Below are positions 26,784 through 35,947 of a stretch of DNA of 58,329 nt, one piece after another. The DNA lies in assembly GCA_937146725.1 (NCBI GenBank), contig CAKZRU010000006.1:1-58329 (forward strand), read 5' to 3'. A program made the position numbers and the translations under genes. Within the stretch, counting starts at the first letter, position 1. Each line of letters starts with the position of its first letter. Under the pieces are notes generated by a model. The model did not search any database and was not told the DNA's origin. It saw only the letters and a list, made by a program, of their open reading frames with translations. Source of the stretch: an uncultured Myxococcales bacterium. GTDB lineage: Bacteria > Myxococcota_A > Bradymonadia > UBA7976 > VGTA01.

Positions 26784-28112
26784 ATGAATATGCAACAAGA
26801 CCAGATGGATATTGTGATTGGTGCTGGCTTAGCCGGTCTTTCAACCTTGGTTCATAGTCAGCATAAGCAAGAGCATTTGCAAGTCCTTGAGGCGGCTGAT
26901 CATGTGGGAGGTAAGGCCAAATCGGAACAGATTCAAGGGTTTACCTTTGATGTGACCGGGCATTGGCTTCACTTACGAGATGCTGAAATGCGTGCTTTAG
27001 TCCTAAAAGCCTGTGGTGCAGACCACTTTGCACCGGTTGAGCGCTTAAGTCGAGTCTGGTCGCATGGCGTATATACCCGCTATCCCTTTCAAGCAAACGT
27101 ATATGGCCTTCCTCCTCAAGTGGTTCATGACTGTGTTATGGGTGCCATTGAGGCTCGCTTAGCTAGACCGGACAATATTGAAGAAGCTGATGAACCCCAA
27201 AAGTTTTCAGATTGGGTTCGTTTTTATTTTGGAGAGGGCATCGCTAAGCATTTTATGATTCCTTATAATGCGAAGTTATGGGGTGTATCAGCCGATGAAA
27301 TTACTAGTCGGTGGTGCCAGCGTTTTGTACCTAGACCGCAACTAGAGTCCATTGTGGCCGGTGCGGTAGGCTGTCACCAAGAAGGCATGGGCTACAATGC
27401 GACTTTTCTTTATCCAAAGCAGGGCGGAATTCAAACTGTCGCCGAGCGCTTAGCCGATTTGGGTGGACGTAAACAAATACAGCTCAACACTAAAATTGAG
27501 CAGATTGATCCAAGCAAGAAAACCTTACGCTTATCCAATGGCCAAAGTTTAGTGTATCGTAAGTTAGTGAATACGATGCCTTTGCCTGACTTGATCGATC
27601 GCTGTTTAGCTGTACCAAACGAGGTTAAAGAGGCTCGGGCTAGATTAAGGGCTACTGAAGTGATCTACCTAAATGTAGGAATTGAGGGTGTATTAGGTCA
27701 GGCCGATCATTGGATTTATGTACCCGAAGAACGTTGGCCGATGTATCGCGTAGGCTCCTTTACTAATGCCATGCCTAGTATGGCACCCAGTGGGTGCAGT
27801 TCCTTATATATTGAACTCTCAGACCGAGAACGAGCGCTTGAAGATATCATTCCCGAAGTGATTGAAGGCCTGATTGCTATGGAACTGATCCAAGATCAAG
27901 CGCAGGTTAAGTTTATTGAGCCAAGACGTATTCCCAATGCCTATGTAATTTATGATGAGCACTATCATGAAGCCCGAGAAATCATTCACCAATGGTTGAC
28001 TAAGGTGGACATTTTAAGCGTAGGTCGCTATGGAGATTGGAACTATTCTTCTATGGAAGATGCCTTGCTTGATGGAAAAAGAGCAAGCGAATGGTTATAT
28101 GATACACCCTAA
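26784..28112 (+). CDS. FAD-dependent amine-oxidase/protoporphyrinogen-oxidase-like protein
   Basis: A 442-residue flavoprotein. The N-terminus carries the Rossmann FAD motif 'VIGAGLAGLSTL' and the following 'VLEAADHVGGKAKSE' with the Glu that binds ribose. 'MIPYNAKLWGVSADEIT' is typical of the HemG/UDP-galactopyranose-mutase-like branch. 'GRYGDWNYSSMEDALLDGKRAS' is the C-terminal FAD-binding closing motif. Location next to a GT2 glycosyltransferase and a deacetylase suggests a sugar-related redox role rather than haem synthesis, so I assign no symbol. The start is uncertain among GTG 26778, ATG 26784 and ATG 26790, and no strong ribosome site decides. Confidence 0.75.
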   Translation: MNMQQDQMDIVIGAGLAGLSTLVHSQHKQEHLQVLEAADHVGGKAKSEQIQGFTFDVTGHWLHLRDAEMRALVLKACGADHFAPVERLSRVWSHGVYTRYPFQANVYGLPPQVVHDCVMGAIEARLARPDNIEEADEPQKFSDWVRFYFGEGIAKHFMIPYNAKLWGVSADEITSRWCQRFVPRPQLESIVAGAVGCHQEGMGYNATFLYPKQGGIQTVAERLADLGGRKQIQLNTKIEQIDPSKKTLRLSNGQSLVYRKLVNTMPLPDLIDRCLAVPNEVKEARARLRATEVIYLNVGIEGVLGQADHWIYVPEERWPMYRVGSFTNAMPSMAPSGCSSLYIELSDRERALEDIIPEVIEGLIAMELIQDQAQVKFIEPRRIPNAYVIYDEHYHEAREIIHQWLTKVDILSVGRYGDWNYSSMEDALLDGKRASEWLYDTP

Positions 28113-28176
28113 GCTTGAAATACTTGCTAGAGCTTAGACAGAAATGATTTAGGTTTACAGAGAGTCTTAAGCCCTT

Positions 28177-28974
28177 ATGAGTGAGTCACAGTCCCCCAAA
28201 GATATAGCGACTAAAGCTGATGAAGCTAAAGCTAATTTACACGATTCTTTACATGATTCTCAGCCGGAGTTTTCAGTCGTTATACCGGTTTATAACGAAG
28301 AGTCGATTCTGACCGAAGCAATTGAAGAATTGGTAGGGGCACTCGAAGATTGGGGGCGTTCTTATGAAATTATTATTGCTGAAAATGGCTCCAAAGACCA
28401 AACGATTCCTTTGGCCCAAGAACTGAGCAAGCGCTTTACTCATGTCTCATACTTTTCGGCCAGTGAAGCCAACTATGGGCGAGCTCTCAAAGAGGGATTA
28501 CAACGGGCCCAAGGAGTGTATGCGATCTGTGATGAAATCGACTTGTGTGACACTCGTTTTTATAAGGCGGCCTTTGAACGCTTTGATGCTGACCAAAGTA
28601 TGGACTTTATTGTAGGCAGTAAGCGGGCTCCGGGGGCGACTGATCGTCGTCCATTGTTTAGGCGCTTTGCTACTGGTGTTCTCAATGGGATGTTGAGAGT
28701 TGCTGTTGGCTTTAAAGGCACTGATACGCATGGGCTTAAAGCTTTAAAGTTGAGTTCAGTTTTACCGATTGTGGACAGTTGTGTGGTTGATAAGGATATG
28801 TTTGCGAGTGAGTTGGTGGTTCGTATACATCGCTCATCTTTAAATTGGCTGGAACTTCCGATCGATCTGCAAGAAAAACGTCCACCCTCGGTGCATTTGC
28901 TACGCCGAGTACCAAATGTTCTTAAAAATATTGTGCGCTTAATCATGATCATTCGCTTTGGAAGAGATCTTTAA
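28177..28974 (+). CDS. Family 2 glycosyltransferase
   Basis: A 265-residue cytoplasmic GT-A glycosyltransferase. After about 30 unstructured residues it shows 'SVVIPVYNEESILTEAI', the 'IIIAENGSKDQT' nucleotide-sugar site and 'YAICDEIDLCDTRF', where the usual DxD is replaced by a D-E-x-D arrangement. No C-terminal TM segments follow, unlike polyprenyl-phosphate GT2s with membrane domains. It most likely transfers a sugar to a lipid or polysaccharide acceptor. It lies 64 bp after the flavoprotein gene and its stop overlaps the start of the deacetylase gene, so the three probably form one operon. Confidence 0.82.
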   Translation: MSESQSPKDIATKADEAKANLHDSLHDSQPEFSVVIPVYNEESILTEAIEELVGALEDWGRSYEIIIAENGSKDQTIPLAQELSKRFTHVSYFSASEANYGRALKEGLQRAQGVYAICDEIDLCDTRFYKAAFERFDADQSMDFIVGSKRAPGATDRRPLFRRFATGVLNGMLRVAVGFKGTDTHGLKALKLSSVLPIVDSCVVDKDMFASELVVRIHRSSLNWLELPIDLQEKRPPSVHLLRRVPNVLKNIVRLIMIIRFGRDL

Positions 28975-29963
28975 TGCACTCAGAGTTAACCTTTAGCGTT
29001 GGGGTAGATGTCGATAGTCTTTGGCACTATTATCGCATTCATGGCCTTGATGAAAGTCAAGCCAGTGACCATGCTTGGAGCCATGGCGTACCACGCTTTG
29101 TAGAGTTGTTTAATGCGCTTGAGATTCCGGCAACTTTTTACTGTGTTGCCGAGGATATTGAGCGCTCTACTCATTGCCTAAAGCAACTACAAGCTTTAAG
29201 CCAGCAAGGCTTTGAAATAGGCAATCATAGTTGGAAACATCCCTATGCCTTAACCCAATTAGATTTGGCGCAAGCCAGTCTTGAAATCACCGAAGGAAAA
29301 AAGCGTTTAGAAGCAGCCTCACAAAGTATAGTGAGTGGCTTTAGGGCACCAGGCTACCATACCCATGCTCAGTTTAGAGAGCCCTTACTACAGAGTGGTC
29401 ATTTGTATGAAAGCAGTGCCTTTCCCTGTGCGCCTTATTATGTAGCCAAAGCTATGGTGATGGGAGGCATGCGACTCTTTGGGCGTAAAAGCCAAAGTAT
29501 TTTAGGCTCTCCCAAGCTGTTGAGCGCGCCTAGTCAGCCCTATGTCGCCAGTGAGTTTAGCCCTTATCGAGCGAGTCCGGTTGAACTTGCCAACCCACTG
29601 ATGCACTATCCGGTTTCGGTGTGGTGTGGTCTACCCTTGATTGGCACTTTGTTTGCCTTATTAGGGCCTCAGTTAAGTACTCGTCTTGGGCAAGTTGTGG
29701 CTTGGCGCTTAAGGTCAGGTATTCAAAAAGCCAATCAAAAGCCTAAGCATTTAACCATTGAGTTCCATGCTGCGGATTTACTGTCTTTATTTGAAGACCA
29801 ATTAGACTCACAACTGAAGGTTCAACCCGATCTAAAACGAGGTTTGACCCACAAACGCCAGGCCTTTGAAGGGTTCTTACAGGCCTTAAAGCAGGTCGCC
29901 ACTCCAGTGCGCTTAGATCAGCATCCGCTGACCCTAAAGTATTCGGTTAACTCACAAGTTTAG
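28974..29963 (+). CDS. Polysaccharide deacetylase (NodB-like)
   Basis: A 329-residue metal-dependent carbohydrate esterase-4 enzyme that removes N-acetyl groups from glycans. Motif 1 is 'FSVGVDVDSLW' (catalytic and metal Asp), motif 2 is 'GNHSWKHPY' with the H-x-x-x-H metal pair, and motif 3 is 'GFRAPGYH'. 'IEFHAADLLS' is the late His motif. No signal peptide is evident, so the enzyme may act in the cytoplasm on a lipid-linked or nucleotide-linked glycan, together with the GT2 upstream. The ATG overlaps the GT2 stop by one base (TAATG), indicating coupling. Confidence 0.88.
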   Translation: MHSELTFSVGVDVDSLWHYYRIHGLDESQASDHAWSHGVPRFVELFNALEIPATFYCVAEDIERSTHCLKQLQALSQQGFEIGNHSWKHPYALTQLDLAQASLEITEGKKRLEAASQSIVSGFRAPGYHTHAQFREPLLQSGHLYESSAFPCAPYYVAKAMVMGGMRLFGRKSQSILGSPKLLSAPSQPYVASEFSPYRASPVELANPLMHYPVSVWCGLPLIGTLFALLGPQLSTRLGQVVAWRLRSGIQKANQKPKHLTIEFHAADLLSLFEDQLDSQLKVQPDLKRGLTHKRQAFEGFLQALKQVATPVRLDQHPLTLKYSVNSQV

Positions 29964-29978
29964 CACGGGATAAATCAA

Positions 29979-30752
29979 CTAGAAGCCTCCTCTTAAACCC
30001 ATGGTAAGCGGATAAGTTTTAATACTAATCTCATCGCTTTTGCCAAAAGCAATTTGCTCGCTATAACCACCGCTAAATAATAAATGAACCTGGGTGTTAA
30101 GGGCATAGCGAAGACCAAGGTTCATCCGCCAATTAACCCCCCAACGAGCCTCATCCTCGGCTAAAATATGACTGCCCTCATTTAAGCCCCAACGACTGAT
30201 TCCGGTGCTGACTAGGCCTTCGATGGTCCAACGGCAATCTAAGGGAAAGTCAATGCGTGCTCGAATATTGGGTGACCAAAGCATACGGCGTCCACCATGA
30301 TAGGAATTAAGTAAAGTATCACCTTGCCAATCTAGGTAATTTGCTTCACTTAGCCAAGTGACACCAAACTCTCCACCGATCCATAAGTAATGATTTAAGG
30401 CAAAATCCAAAGCCGGTCGTGCACTCCAAATCGGAGATAAGCCTTGTATGCGTCTTGGGCTTTGTTTTTGCTGGCGAAGCCAAGAACCATTCATGAGTAA
30501 CTCTCCCTCTACACTACCCACAAAACGAGACTTAGGCTCAGCATAAGCGGACTCATGCTTGCTGCAAAGAGTAATAAGAAAAATACATAAAACAGCGAGT
30601 TTACATAGAGATTTAATGAGCTTAAAGTCTTTAGAATATGGGGGGAGGGATCTATTTTTCTCGTCCGAAAACCAAGTATTCATCTTGACTGAAAGAGCCT
30701 TGTTTTTTGGGAACATTCTTGGAAGATCATTGATCTGAATCTTGGGGCTCAT
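29979..30752 (-). CDS. Predicted outer-membrane beta-barrel protein
   Basis: I do not recognise the exact family. The 257-residue reading has an unusual 43-residue polar stretch before a signal sequence ('LCKLAVLCIFLITLCS', cut near 'AYAEP'). The true start may therefore be later than 30752, although no internal ATG has a clearly better ribosome site. The mature part alternates polar and hydrophobic residues, has aromatic ends ('HYLWIGGEFGVTWL') and closes with 'SIKTYPLTMGLRGGF', the C-terminal Phe typical of barrel proteins. It converges on the deacetylase gene with only 15 bp between stops. Confidence 0.6.
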   Translation of the reverse strand: MSPKIQINDLPRMFPKNKALSVKMNTWFSDEKNRSLPPYSKDFKLIKSLCKLAVLCIFLITLCSKHESAYAEPKSRFVGSVEGELLMNGSWLRQQKQSPRRIQGLSPIWSARPALDFALNHYLWIGGEFGVTWLSEANYLDWQGDTLLNSYHGGRRMLWSPNIRARIDFPLDCRWTIEGLVSTGISRWGLNEGSHILAEDEARWGVNWRMNLGLRYALNTQVHLLFSGGYSEQIAFGKSDEISIKTYPLTMGLRGGF

Positions 30753-30911
30753 TCACTTATCTCAGCTTAATAAAATAGATAGGGTTTTTTAGATAAATAG
30801 TGTACAAGGATAATAGATTACTAGGTGTACTTAATGACTTAAACTAAGGTAGCCTAGAAGATTATGTAAGTCAAAGTAAGAGACTTCCTACACTCAAAGG
30901 AGATAGCGGTC

Positions 30912-32069
30912 ATGAGCAACTTGTCACGAATGAAGCAAAAGATTGGTCAGCGGATCATTATTGGCTTTGAAGGTGAGACGCTCCCCAAAGAACTTACCCG
31001 TCTTGATGAAGAATGGGGCCTTGGTGGTGTTATTCTTTTTAAGCGTAATTTAAAGGAGCCGGAACAGATCTTTGATTTGAACGAGTCAATTTTGCGCTTA
31101 GGTCGAGGTATCCCTCCTTTTATTGGTATCGATCAAGAAGGAGGACGAGTTTCTCGCCTGCCAGACCCCTATACGATTTTTCCAGATATGGTCTGCGTAG
31201 GGCATCAAGGCACTGTGTCTATGGCTTATGAGGTGGGCGCAATTGTGGGGCGTGAGCTCAGTGTTTCAGGATTTAATCTAAACTTTGCACCAGTTTTGGA
31301 TATTAATTCTAATCCCAATAATCCCATTATTGGTGATCGAGCGCTTTCCTCTGACCCAAAGATTGTGGCGACTTTGGGTAAGTCCCTAATTCAAGGTTTA
31401 CAAGATAATCAAGTGATTGCCTGTGGCAAGCACTTCCCCGGACACGGGAATACCGATGCTGATAGCCATTTAGGTCGGGTTGAATGTCGTCTGACTCGTG
31501 AGCAAATTATTGAGCAGGAACTTTTCCCATATCGCAAGCTGGTTGATGATGCCATGCTTAATATGGTCATGCTTTCTCATGTGCATTATCCACACATTGA
31601 TAAAAAGCATCCTGCTTCTTTAAGCGCTGAGGTGATTCAAGGCCTATTACGCACAGAGGTCGGTTTTAGAGGCGTTTGTATCTCTGATGACCTTGAAATG
31701 AAGGCGATTACTGATCATTACTCTGTCGAAGAAATGACACACTTAGCCTTTGAGGCTGGGCTTGATATTTTCTTAATGTGCCATACGCTTGAAAAGCAGG
31801 TTGAAGTCTTAGAGACATTGATGAAGATCTCTGAGGACCCCATTGTGCCCAAAGCGGTTTGGGACTTACCCTTGAAGCGCATCATTGAAACCAAAAAGCA
31901 GACTTTTACCGGTGAAAACTATATTGATCGTACTCATGCCGCCGAGTTAATTGGTGCTCGGGAACATATTCGTATTTCTAGACGTCTGCGTGAAGACCTA
32001 AATAAAAAGCGCAATAAGCAAAGCGAAACGATGTCAAGTACGATTGATGAGGATGCAGACCTAGACTAG
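30912..32069 (+). CDS. nagZ: Beta-N-acetylhexosaminidase (NagZ, GH3)
   Basis: This cytoplasmic glycoside hydrolase of family 3 removes N-acetylglucosamine from muropeptide fragments during peptidoglycan recycling. The 385-residue length fits NagZ plus a short C-terminal tail. Signatures include 'IGIDQEGGRVSRLP', 'FNLNFAPVLDINSNPNNPIIGDRA', 'GKHFPGHGNTDADSHLG' (the His/Asp catalytic loop) and 'VCISDDLEMKAI' with the nucleophile Asp. The second GH3 domain is absent, as in other NagZ proteins. The start has AAAGGAG 9 nt before ATG. No other recycling genes are adjacent. Confidence 0.92.
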   Translation: MSNLSRMKQKIGQRIIIGFEGETLPKELTRLDEEWGLGGVILFKRNLKEPEQIFDLNESILRLGRGIPPFIGIDQEGGRVSRLPDPYTIFPDMVCVGHQGTVSMAYEVGAIVGRELSVSGFNLNFAPVLDINSNPNNPIIGDRALSSDPKIVATLGKSLIQGLQDNQVIACGKHFPGHGNTDADSHLGRVECRLTREQIIEQELFPYRKLVDDAMLNMVMLSHVHYPHIDKKHPASLSAEVIQGLLRTEVGFRGVCISDDLEMKAITDHYSVEEMTHLAFEAGLDIFLMCHTLEKQVEVLETLMKISEDPIVPKAVWDLPLKRIIETKKQTFTGENYIDRTHAAELIGAREHIRISRRLREDLNKKRNKQSETMSSTIDEDADLD

Positions 32070-32137
32070 TCTATCCATAAAGACCAAGAATGGTTTGCTT
32101 TAAGTCTAAGTAATTTACCCAAAGTAAAGCTTAAGTC

Positions 32138-32167
32138 TTGACAGCAATGCCTTAAACAGCCTATAGA
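32138..32167 (+). promoter_or_regulatory. Putative sigma-70 promoter for rplC
   Basis: TTGACA (32138-32143, perfect -35) and TATAGA (32162-32167) are separated by 18 bp. This leaves a leader of about 115 nt before the rplC start, suggesting that L3 has its own transcript here. Confidence 0.6.
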
Positions 32168-32185
32168 CTCTTTCGCTCTAAGAAT

Positions 32186-32235
32186 GCCCCCAAAGAATCA
32201 TCTTGTGTAAAACTGTATAAGTTAGCACAGGGGGC
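32186..32235 (+). promoter_or_regulatory. Possible structured leader of rplC mRNA
   Basis: GCCCCC (32186-32191) can pair with GGGGGC (32230-32235), enclosing about 38 nt. A smaller CTCAT/ATGAG hairpin follows directly. Ribosomal protein leaders often bind their own product, so this could be an autoregulatory element. It is inferred from pairing alone. Confidence 0.35.
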
Positions 32236-32287
32236 CGCTCATAATGAGAGAGCAATTGACAACCTAAAAGATGAAAGGGTTTACACT

Positions 32288-32962
32288 ATGAAGGGTATCC
32301 TAGGACAAAAACTTGGTATGACCGCAATTTACGGTGAGCTTGGAACTCAAATTCCTGTAACTGCTGTTTACGTTGGTGGTAACAAAGTTGTGGGTAAGCG
32401 TACTCAAGAGCGTGATGGTTACACTGCTTTGATCGTTGGTTTCGGTGAGCAAAAGATCCACCGTTTAAACAAGCCAGCGCTTGGTTTCCTCAAAAAGCAA
32501 GGTCTTATCACTGATGAGCAAGAGCAGACAGAAAAGACTGTTCGTCACCTACGTGAATTCCGCATGAACGCAGAAGAACTAGAGAGCTTTGAAGTTGGTC
32601 AAGAGCTTAAGGCTGCTGAAATGTTCAATCTTGGTGAGAAAATCGACATCTCTGGTAAATCAAAGGGTCGCGGTTTCACCGGTGTTATGAAGCGTCACAA
32701 CTTCTCAGGTACCAAAGCAAGTCACGGTGTTCACGAGTTCTTCCGCCATGGTGGTTCTATCGGTTGTGCAACCTATCCTGCTCGTGTTTTCAAAAACAAG
32801 AAAATGCCTGGTCAGCACGGTAATACACGTACAACTCTTCAAAATATCCTCATTGCAGGTATTCTTGAAGAAGAAAACATTGTATTATTACGCGGTGGTC
32901 TACCCGGTGCAAACGGTGGCGTTCTTGAAATCAAGAAAGCGATCAAAGCTCGCCGTAGCTAA
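32288..32962 (+). CDS. rplC: Large-subunit ribosomal protein L3
   Basis: L3 is an early-assembly protein of the 50S subunit that binds 23S rRNA near the peptidyl-transferase centre. The 224-residue length is usual. Signatures are 'KGILGQKLGMT' at the start, 'DISGKSKGRGFTGVMKRHNF', 'FFRHGGSIGCATYPARVFKNKKMPGQ' in separate parts, and 'GGLPGANGGVLEIKKA'. Codon choice is unlike its neighbours (GGT, CGT and AAC/ATC are common), as expected for a highly expressed gene. The oddity is its context: rpsJ, rplD, rplW and rplB, its usual S10-operon partners, are absent on both sides. Confidence 0.96.
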   Translation: MKGILGQKLGMTAIYGELGTQIPVTAVYVGGNKVVGKRTQERDGYTALIVGFGEQKIHRLNKPALGFLKKQGLITDEQEQTEKTVRHLREFRMNAEELESFEVGQELKAAEMFNLGEKIDISGKSKGRGFTGVMKRHNFSGTKASHGVHEFFRHGGSIGCATYPARVFKNKKMPGQHGNTRTTLQNILIAGILEEENIVLLRGGLPGANGGVLEIKKAIKARRS

Positions 32963-33128
32963 GATTAATACCAATAGGGCTAGTTGATTGGCTAAGTGGG
33001 TAACAGCCTACGTCTAATCAATGCCTTAAGCTTGCGAAAAGATTTACCTGCTTTTTGGTGCAAGGCTCGCTAGTCAATAATATATTGGTTGCTACCTTGT
33101 GACTTTTTGGCCTTGTGGGGTTTTAGAT

Positions 33129-34025
33129 TCATCCTAAATATTCTACCGCATGATTGATAAAGGAACGTACCTTCAAAGACAAATGCTTGCTGGCCATCCA
33201 AACCAAGCTAACCTTGGCAACATCTTGTTCATACTGAGGTAGGACACGAATCAAATCACCACGTTCGACATGAAACTTTGCGCTTCCAATATCTAAGATT
33301 CCTAGTCCGAGTCCCATTATTGTCGACTGCACAAGAGTAGCTGAATTATTGACTGATATTCGTGGTGTTCCAAATGGCAACCCTTCATTGATTAACTCTT
33401 CTTTAACCCTCCACGGCTTACTAGCAAAAGACACAGCTGAAAAACCGACCAAGTCATGTTGTAGTAATTCTTGTGGAGTCTTTGGTGTTCCTCGTCGTCT
33501 AATATAGTCAGGGCTTGCGAAAATACCGTTTGAAATGGTATGGAGTCGCCTTGACATCGTATTTGCATCACCAGGTAACATACTAGTATATAAGCGTAAG
33601 CCAATATCAATTCGTTCTTCAACCATATCTGTGACTCTAGATGTTAACAACAAATCTAGTTCAATTTTTGGATAGCGTTCAAGATAGCTAGCAAAACACT
33701 GCAACACGGCAGGTGTCTGTCCATACCCTTCGGTCGTTGTAATCCGAAGCAGACCAGTCGGCTCTGTTTGATTCTCCATGATGGCATCCTGAGCTGATTG
33801 CAAGTCATCGAGGGGGGTAACTACACGTTCGAAGAGAGCCTGTCCATCGTGGGTTAACATCAGTCGTTTGGCAGAACGTGTAAACAACTCCACCCCCAAA
33901 CTAGATTCTAGCCGCTTTAATCGCCGACTCACAGTGGACTTGGGTATACCCAAATATACTGCTGCAGCTGTGATGGTTTGCTGTTTTACGACGGTGATAA
34001 AGGTATGGTAATCATTTAGATTCAT
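33129..34025 (-). CDS. LysR-family transcriptional regulator
   Basis: A DNA-binding regulator of about 298 residues. The N-terminal winged helix starts 'MNLNDYHTFITVVKQQTITAAA' with the classic LysR helix 'IPKSTVSRRLKRLESSLGVELF'. The C-terminal effector domain resembles a periplasmic binding protein ('GLLRITTTEGYGQTPAVL', 'RIDIGLRL', 'STIMGLGLGIL'). I prefer the ATG at 34025, the usual LysR opening, to the ATG at 34067. It is divergent from the nitroreductase gene with about 280 bp between, so it probably controls the nitroreductase and pirin genes and itself in response to an electrophile or a quinone-like ligand. Confidence 0.9.
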   Translation of the reverse strand: MNLNDYHTFITVVKQQTITAAAVYLGIPKSTVSRRLKRLESSLGVELFTRSAKRLMLTHDGQALFERVVTPLDDLQSAQDAIMENQTEPTGLLRITTTEGYGQTPAVLQCFASYLERYPKIELDLLLTSRVTDMVEERIDIGLRLYTSMLPGDANTMSRRLHTISNGIFASPDYIRRRGTPKTPQELLQHDLVGFSAVSFASKPWRVKEELINEGLPFGTPRISVNNSATLVQSTIMGLGLGILDIGSAKFHVERGDLIRVLPQYEQDVAKVSLVWMASKHLSLKVRSFINHAVEYLG

Positions 34026-34304
34026 GGCGACTGATATCTCAATTTTGTTGTTGCGAAATCGGAACATAAGGTTTCATTTTTACTGTATTGTTTCATTTTC
34101 AATTGAGACTACAATAAAAATATACAAGTTTTTAGACCATATTTGGGGTTTTCCATAGGTCAACGCTTTTTCTCGCATTGTTTTGCGGTGCCACTCAAAT
34201 CTTAAATATTTAAACTTGGAATTTCGACAGCAGGCATTCAGATGTCAGCATTGAAGTCGCAACTGAAATAAAAATGGAATTCTTAAAAACTAAAGGAGAG
34301 TAAG

Positions 34305-34898
34305 ATGTCATTTACCAATTTAATAGAGAAACGTCGGACGATATACGGACTTGGAAACAAGCTACCAATTCTAGAGTCAGAGATTGAAGCCATCATCGAG
34401 CACGCAGTTAAGCATACGCCATCTGCATTCAACTCACAGTCAGCCCGAGTGGTAGTACTGTTTGGAGATGCCCATGATAAGCTTTGGAATCTCACTATGG
34501 AAAACCTTCGCAAGATTGTTCCTAGCGAAAACTTTGGACCAACAGAGATTCGTATTGGTGGCTTTGCTGGTGGGGCAGGTACAATTTTATTTTTTGAAGA
34601 TCAGTCTGTGGTGGAATACCTAGTAGAAAACTTTGCGCTCTATGCCAAAAACTTTCCAACCTGGTCTGAGCAATCTTCAGGGATGCTTCAGTATGTGGTT
34701 TGGGCAAGTTTGGCGGAAGTCAATGTAGGTGCCTCACTTCAGCACTACAATGAAGTGATTGCTTCTGATGTTACCACTGCCTTTGATATTCCTCAAACAT
34801 GGAAGCTCATCGCTCAAATGCCTTTTGGCAATATTGAGTCACTGGCTGGGGACAAAGAGTTTCAGTCATTAGAAAATCGCTTCAAGGTTCTTCGATAA
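34305..34898 (+). CDS. Nitroreductase-family FMN oxidoreductase
   Basis: A 197-residue flavoenzyme that reduces nitro or quinone compounds with NAD(P)H. It shows the family opening 'LIEKRRTIYGLG' with the FMN-binding Arg pair, 'AVKHTPSAFNSQSARVVVLFG', and a late 'QMPFGNIESLAG' where related proteins bind FMN. The overall pattern fits the Frm2/Hbn1-like branch. The start follows AAAGGAG. Together with the pirin downstream and the divergent LysR gene it looks like a small detoxification unit. Confidence 0.85.
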   Translation: MSFTNLIEKRRTIYGLGNKLPILESEIEAIIEHAVKHTPSAFNSQSARVVVLFGDAHDKLWNLTMENLRKIVPSENFGPTEIRIGGFAGGAGTILFFEDQSVVEYLVENFALYAKNFPTWSEQSSGMLQYVVWASLAEVNVGASLQHYNEVIASDVTTAFDIPQTWKLIAQMPFGNIESLAGDKEFQSLENRFKVLR

Positions 34899-35023
34899 TC
34901 AAAGTACTCACCATACTACAGCAGCCTTAGTGTTAGTTAGATGATGAGTGGAACTGCTCTTATATTCTACATCAATTTTTCGTCAATCACTTTGATGCTT
35001 TGAATTACTTTTTAGGAGATATC

Positions 35024-35731
35024 ATGTTTCAATTTAGACCTAGTAACGCACGTGGTGCCGCCAATTTTGAATGGCTTGATTCCAAGCATTCTTTTTCCTT
35101 TGGACAATATTATGACCACAACCATATGGGGTTTCGAAATCTGCGTGTGATCAATGAGGACAAAGTATTGCCAAGCAAGGGATTTGGCACACACGGGCAC
35201 AAAGATATGGAAATTATATCCTATGTTATTTCTGGTGAGCTCGCCCACAAAGATTCACTGGGGAACGGGTCAACAATTATTCGGGGGGATGTACAGCGTA
35301 TGAGTGCAGGTACAGGTATTCGCCACAGTGAGTTTAATGCATCGAACAGTGAATTATTACACTTTTTACAAATTTGGATTCTACCCAATCAAAGCGGACA
35401 TACGCTTGGATATGAAGAACGTAATTTTGCTGAAGAACGCCAAAACCGCCTACGTTTGATGGTGAGTGGAGACTCAAGTGCCGATGCTTTATACATCAAC
35501 TCTGATATTCAACTTTTTGGATCAGAGTTGGAGGCTGGGCTATCTGTCAACTATGACTTTGCTGTGGGTAGATACGGCTGGATTCAAGTTGTTAAAGGCT
35601 CACTGGCAGTCAGTGATGGCTCATCAGCGCACACCTTATCAGACGGTGATGGCTTAGGGATTGCTGAAGTGGGTCAGATTACGATGATTGCTGAGGATGA
35701 CTGTGAGTTTTTATTTTTTGATTTACCGTAG
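35024..35731 (+). CDS. Pirin-family protein (YhhW-like)
   Basis: A bicupin metalloprotein of 235 residues, related to YhhW, which can act as a quercetin 2,3-dioxygenase. The N-terminal cupin holds metal ligands in 'GFGTHGHKDMEIISYVISG' (His/His/Glu) and 'GTGIRHSEFN'. The C-terminal cupin is less conserved, as in the family. I chose the ATG at 35024 because AGGAG lies 5 nt before it; an upstream TTG at 35000 has no such site. About 125 bp separates it from the nitroreductase gene, probably within the same LysR-controlled unit. Confidence 0.9.
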   Translation: MFQFRPSNARGAANFEWLDSKHSFSFGQYYDHNHMGFRNLRVINEDKVLPSKGFGTHGHKDMEIISYVISGELAHKDSLGNGSTIIRGDVQRMSAGTGIRHSEFNASNSELLHFLQIWILPNQSGHTLGYEERNFAEERQNRLRLMVSGDSSADALYINSDIQLFGSELEAGLSVNYDFAVGRYGWIQVVKGSLAVSDGSSAHTLSDGDGLGIAEVGQITMIAEDDCEFLFFDLP

Positions 35732-35770
35732 GGTTTATTCAATACACTAGGCCCTCGGAATACACGGTAG

Positions 35771-35823
35771 CAATACACAATACAGCAAACCTAATACACA
35801 ATACAATACACAATACAGCAAAC
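35771..35823 (+). repeat. Two 20-bp direct repeats before the transposase gene
   Basis: CAATACACAATACAGCAAAC occurs at 35771-35790 and again at 35804-35823, identical over 20 bp. Shorter AATACACAATAC fragments lie between them. They precede a Y1/RAYT transposase gene by about 125 bp, so they may mark a past insertion or serve as binding sites. Confidence 0.7.
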
Positions 35824-35947
35824 TATTTGACCCAAAAATCACCTTAAATCTTAACCGTTTCCAAACTAATTAAAGAAATTACGCAACAAGATTCAATTTC
35901 TGGCGAGAGACATATACCCCTTTTCTTAAATCAATCAAGGAGTATAT

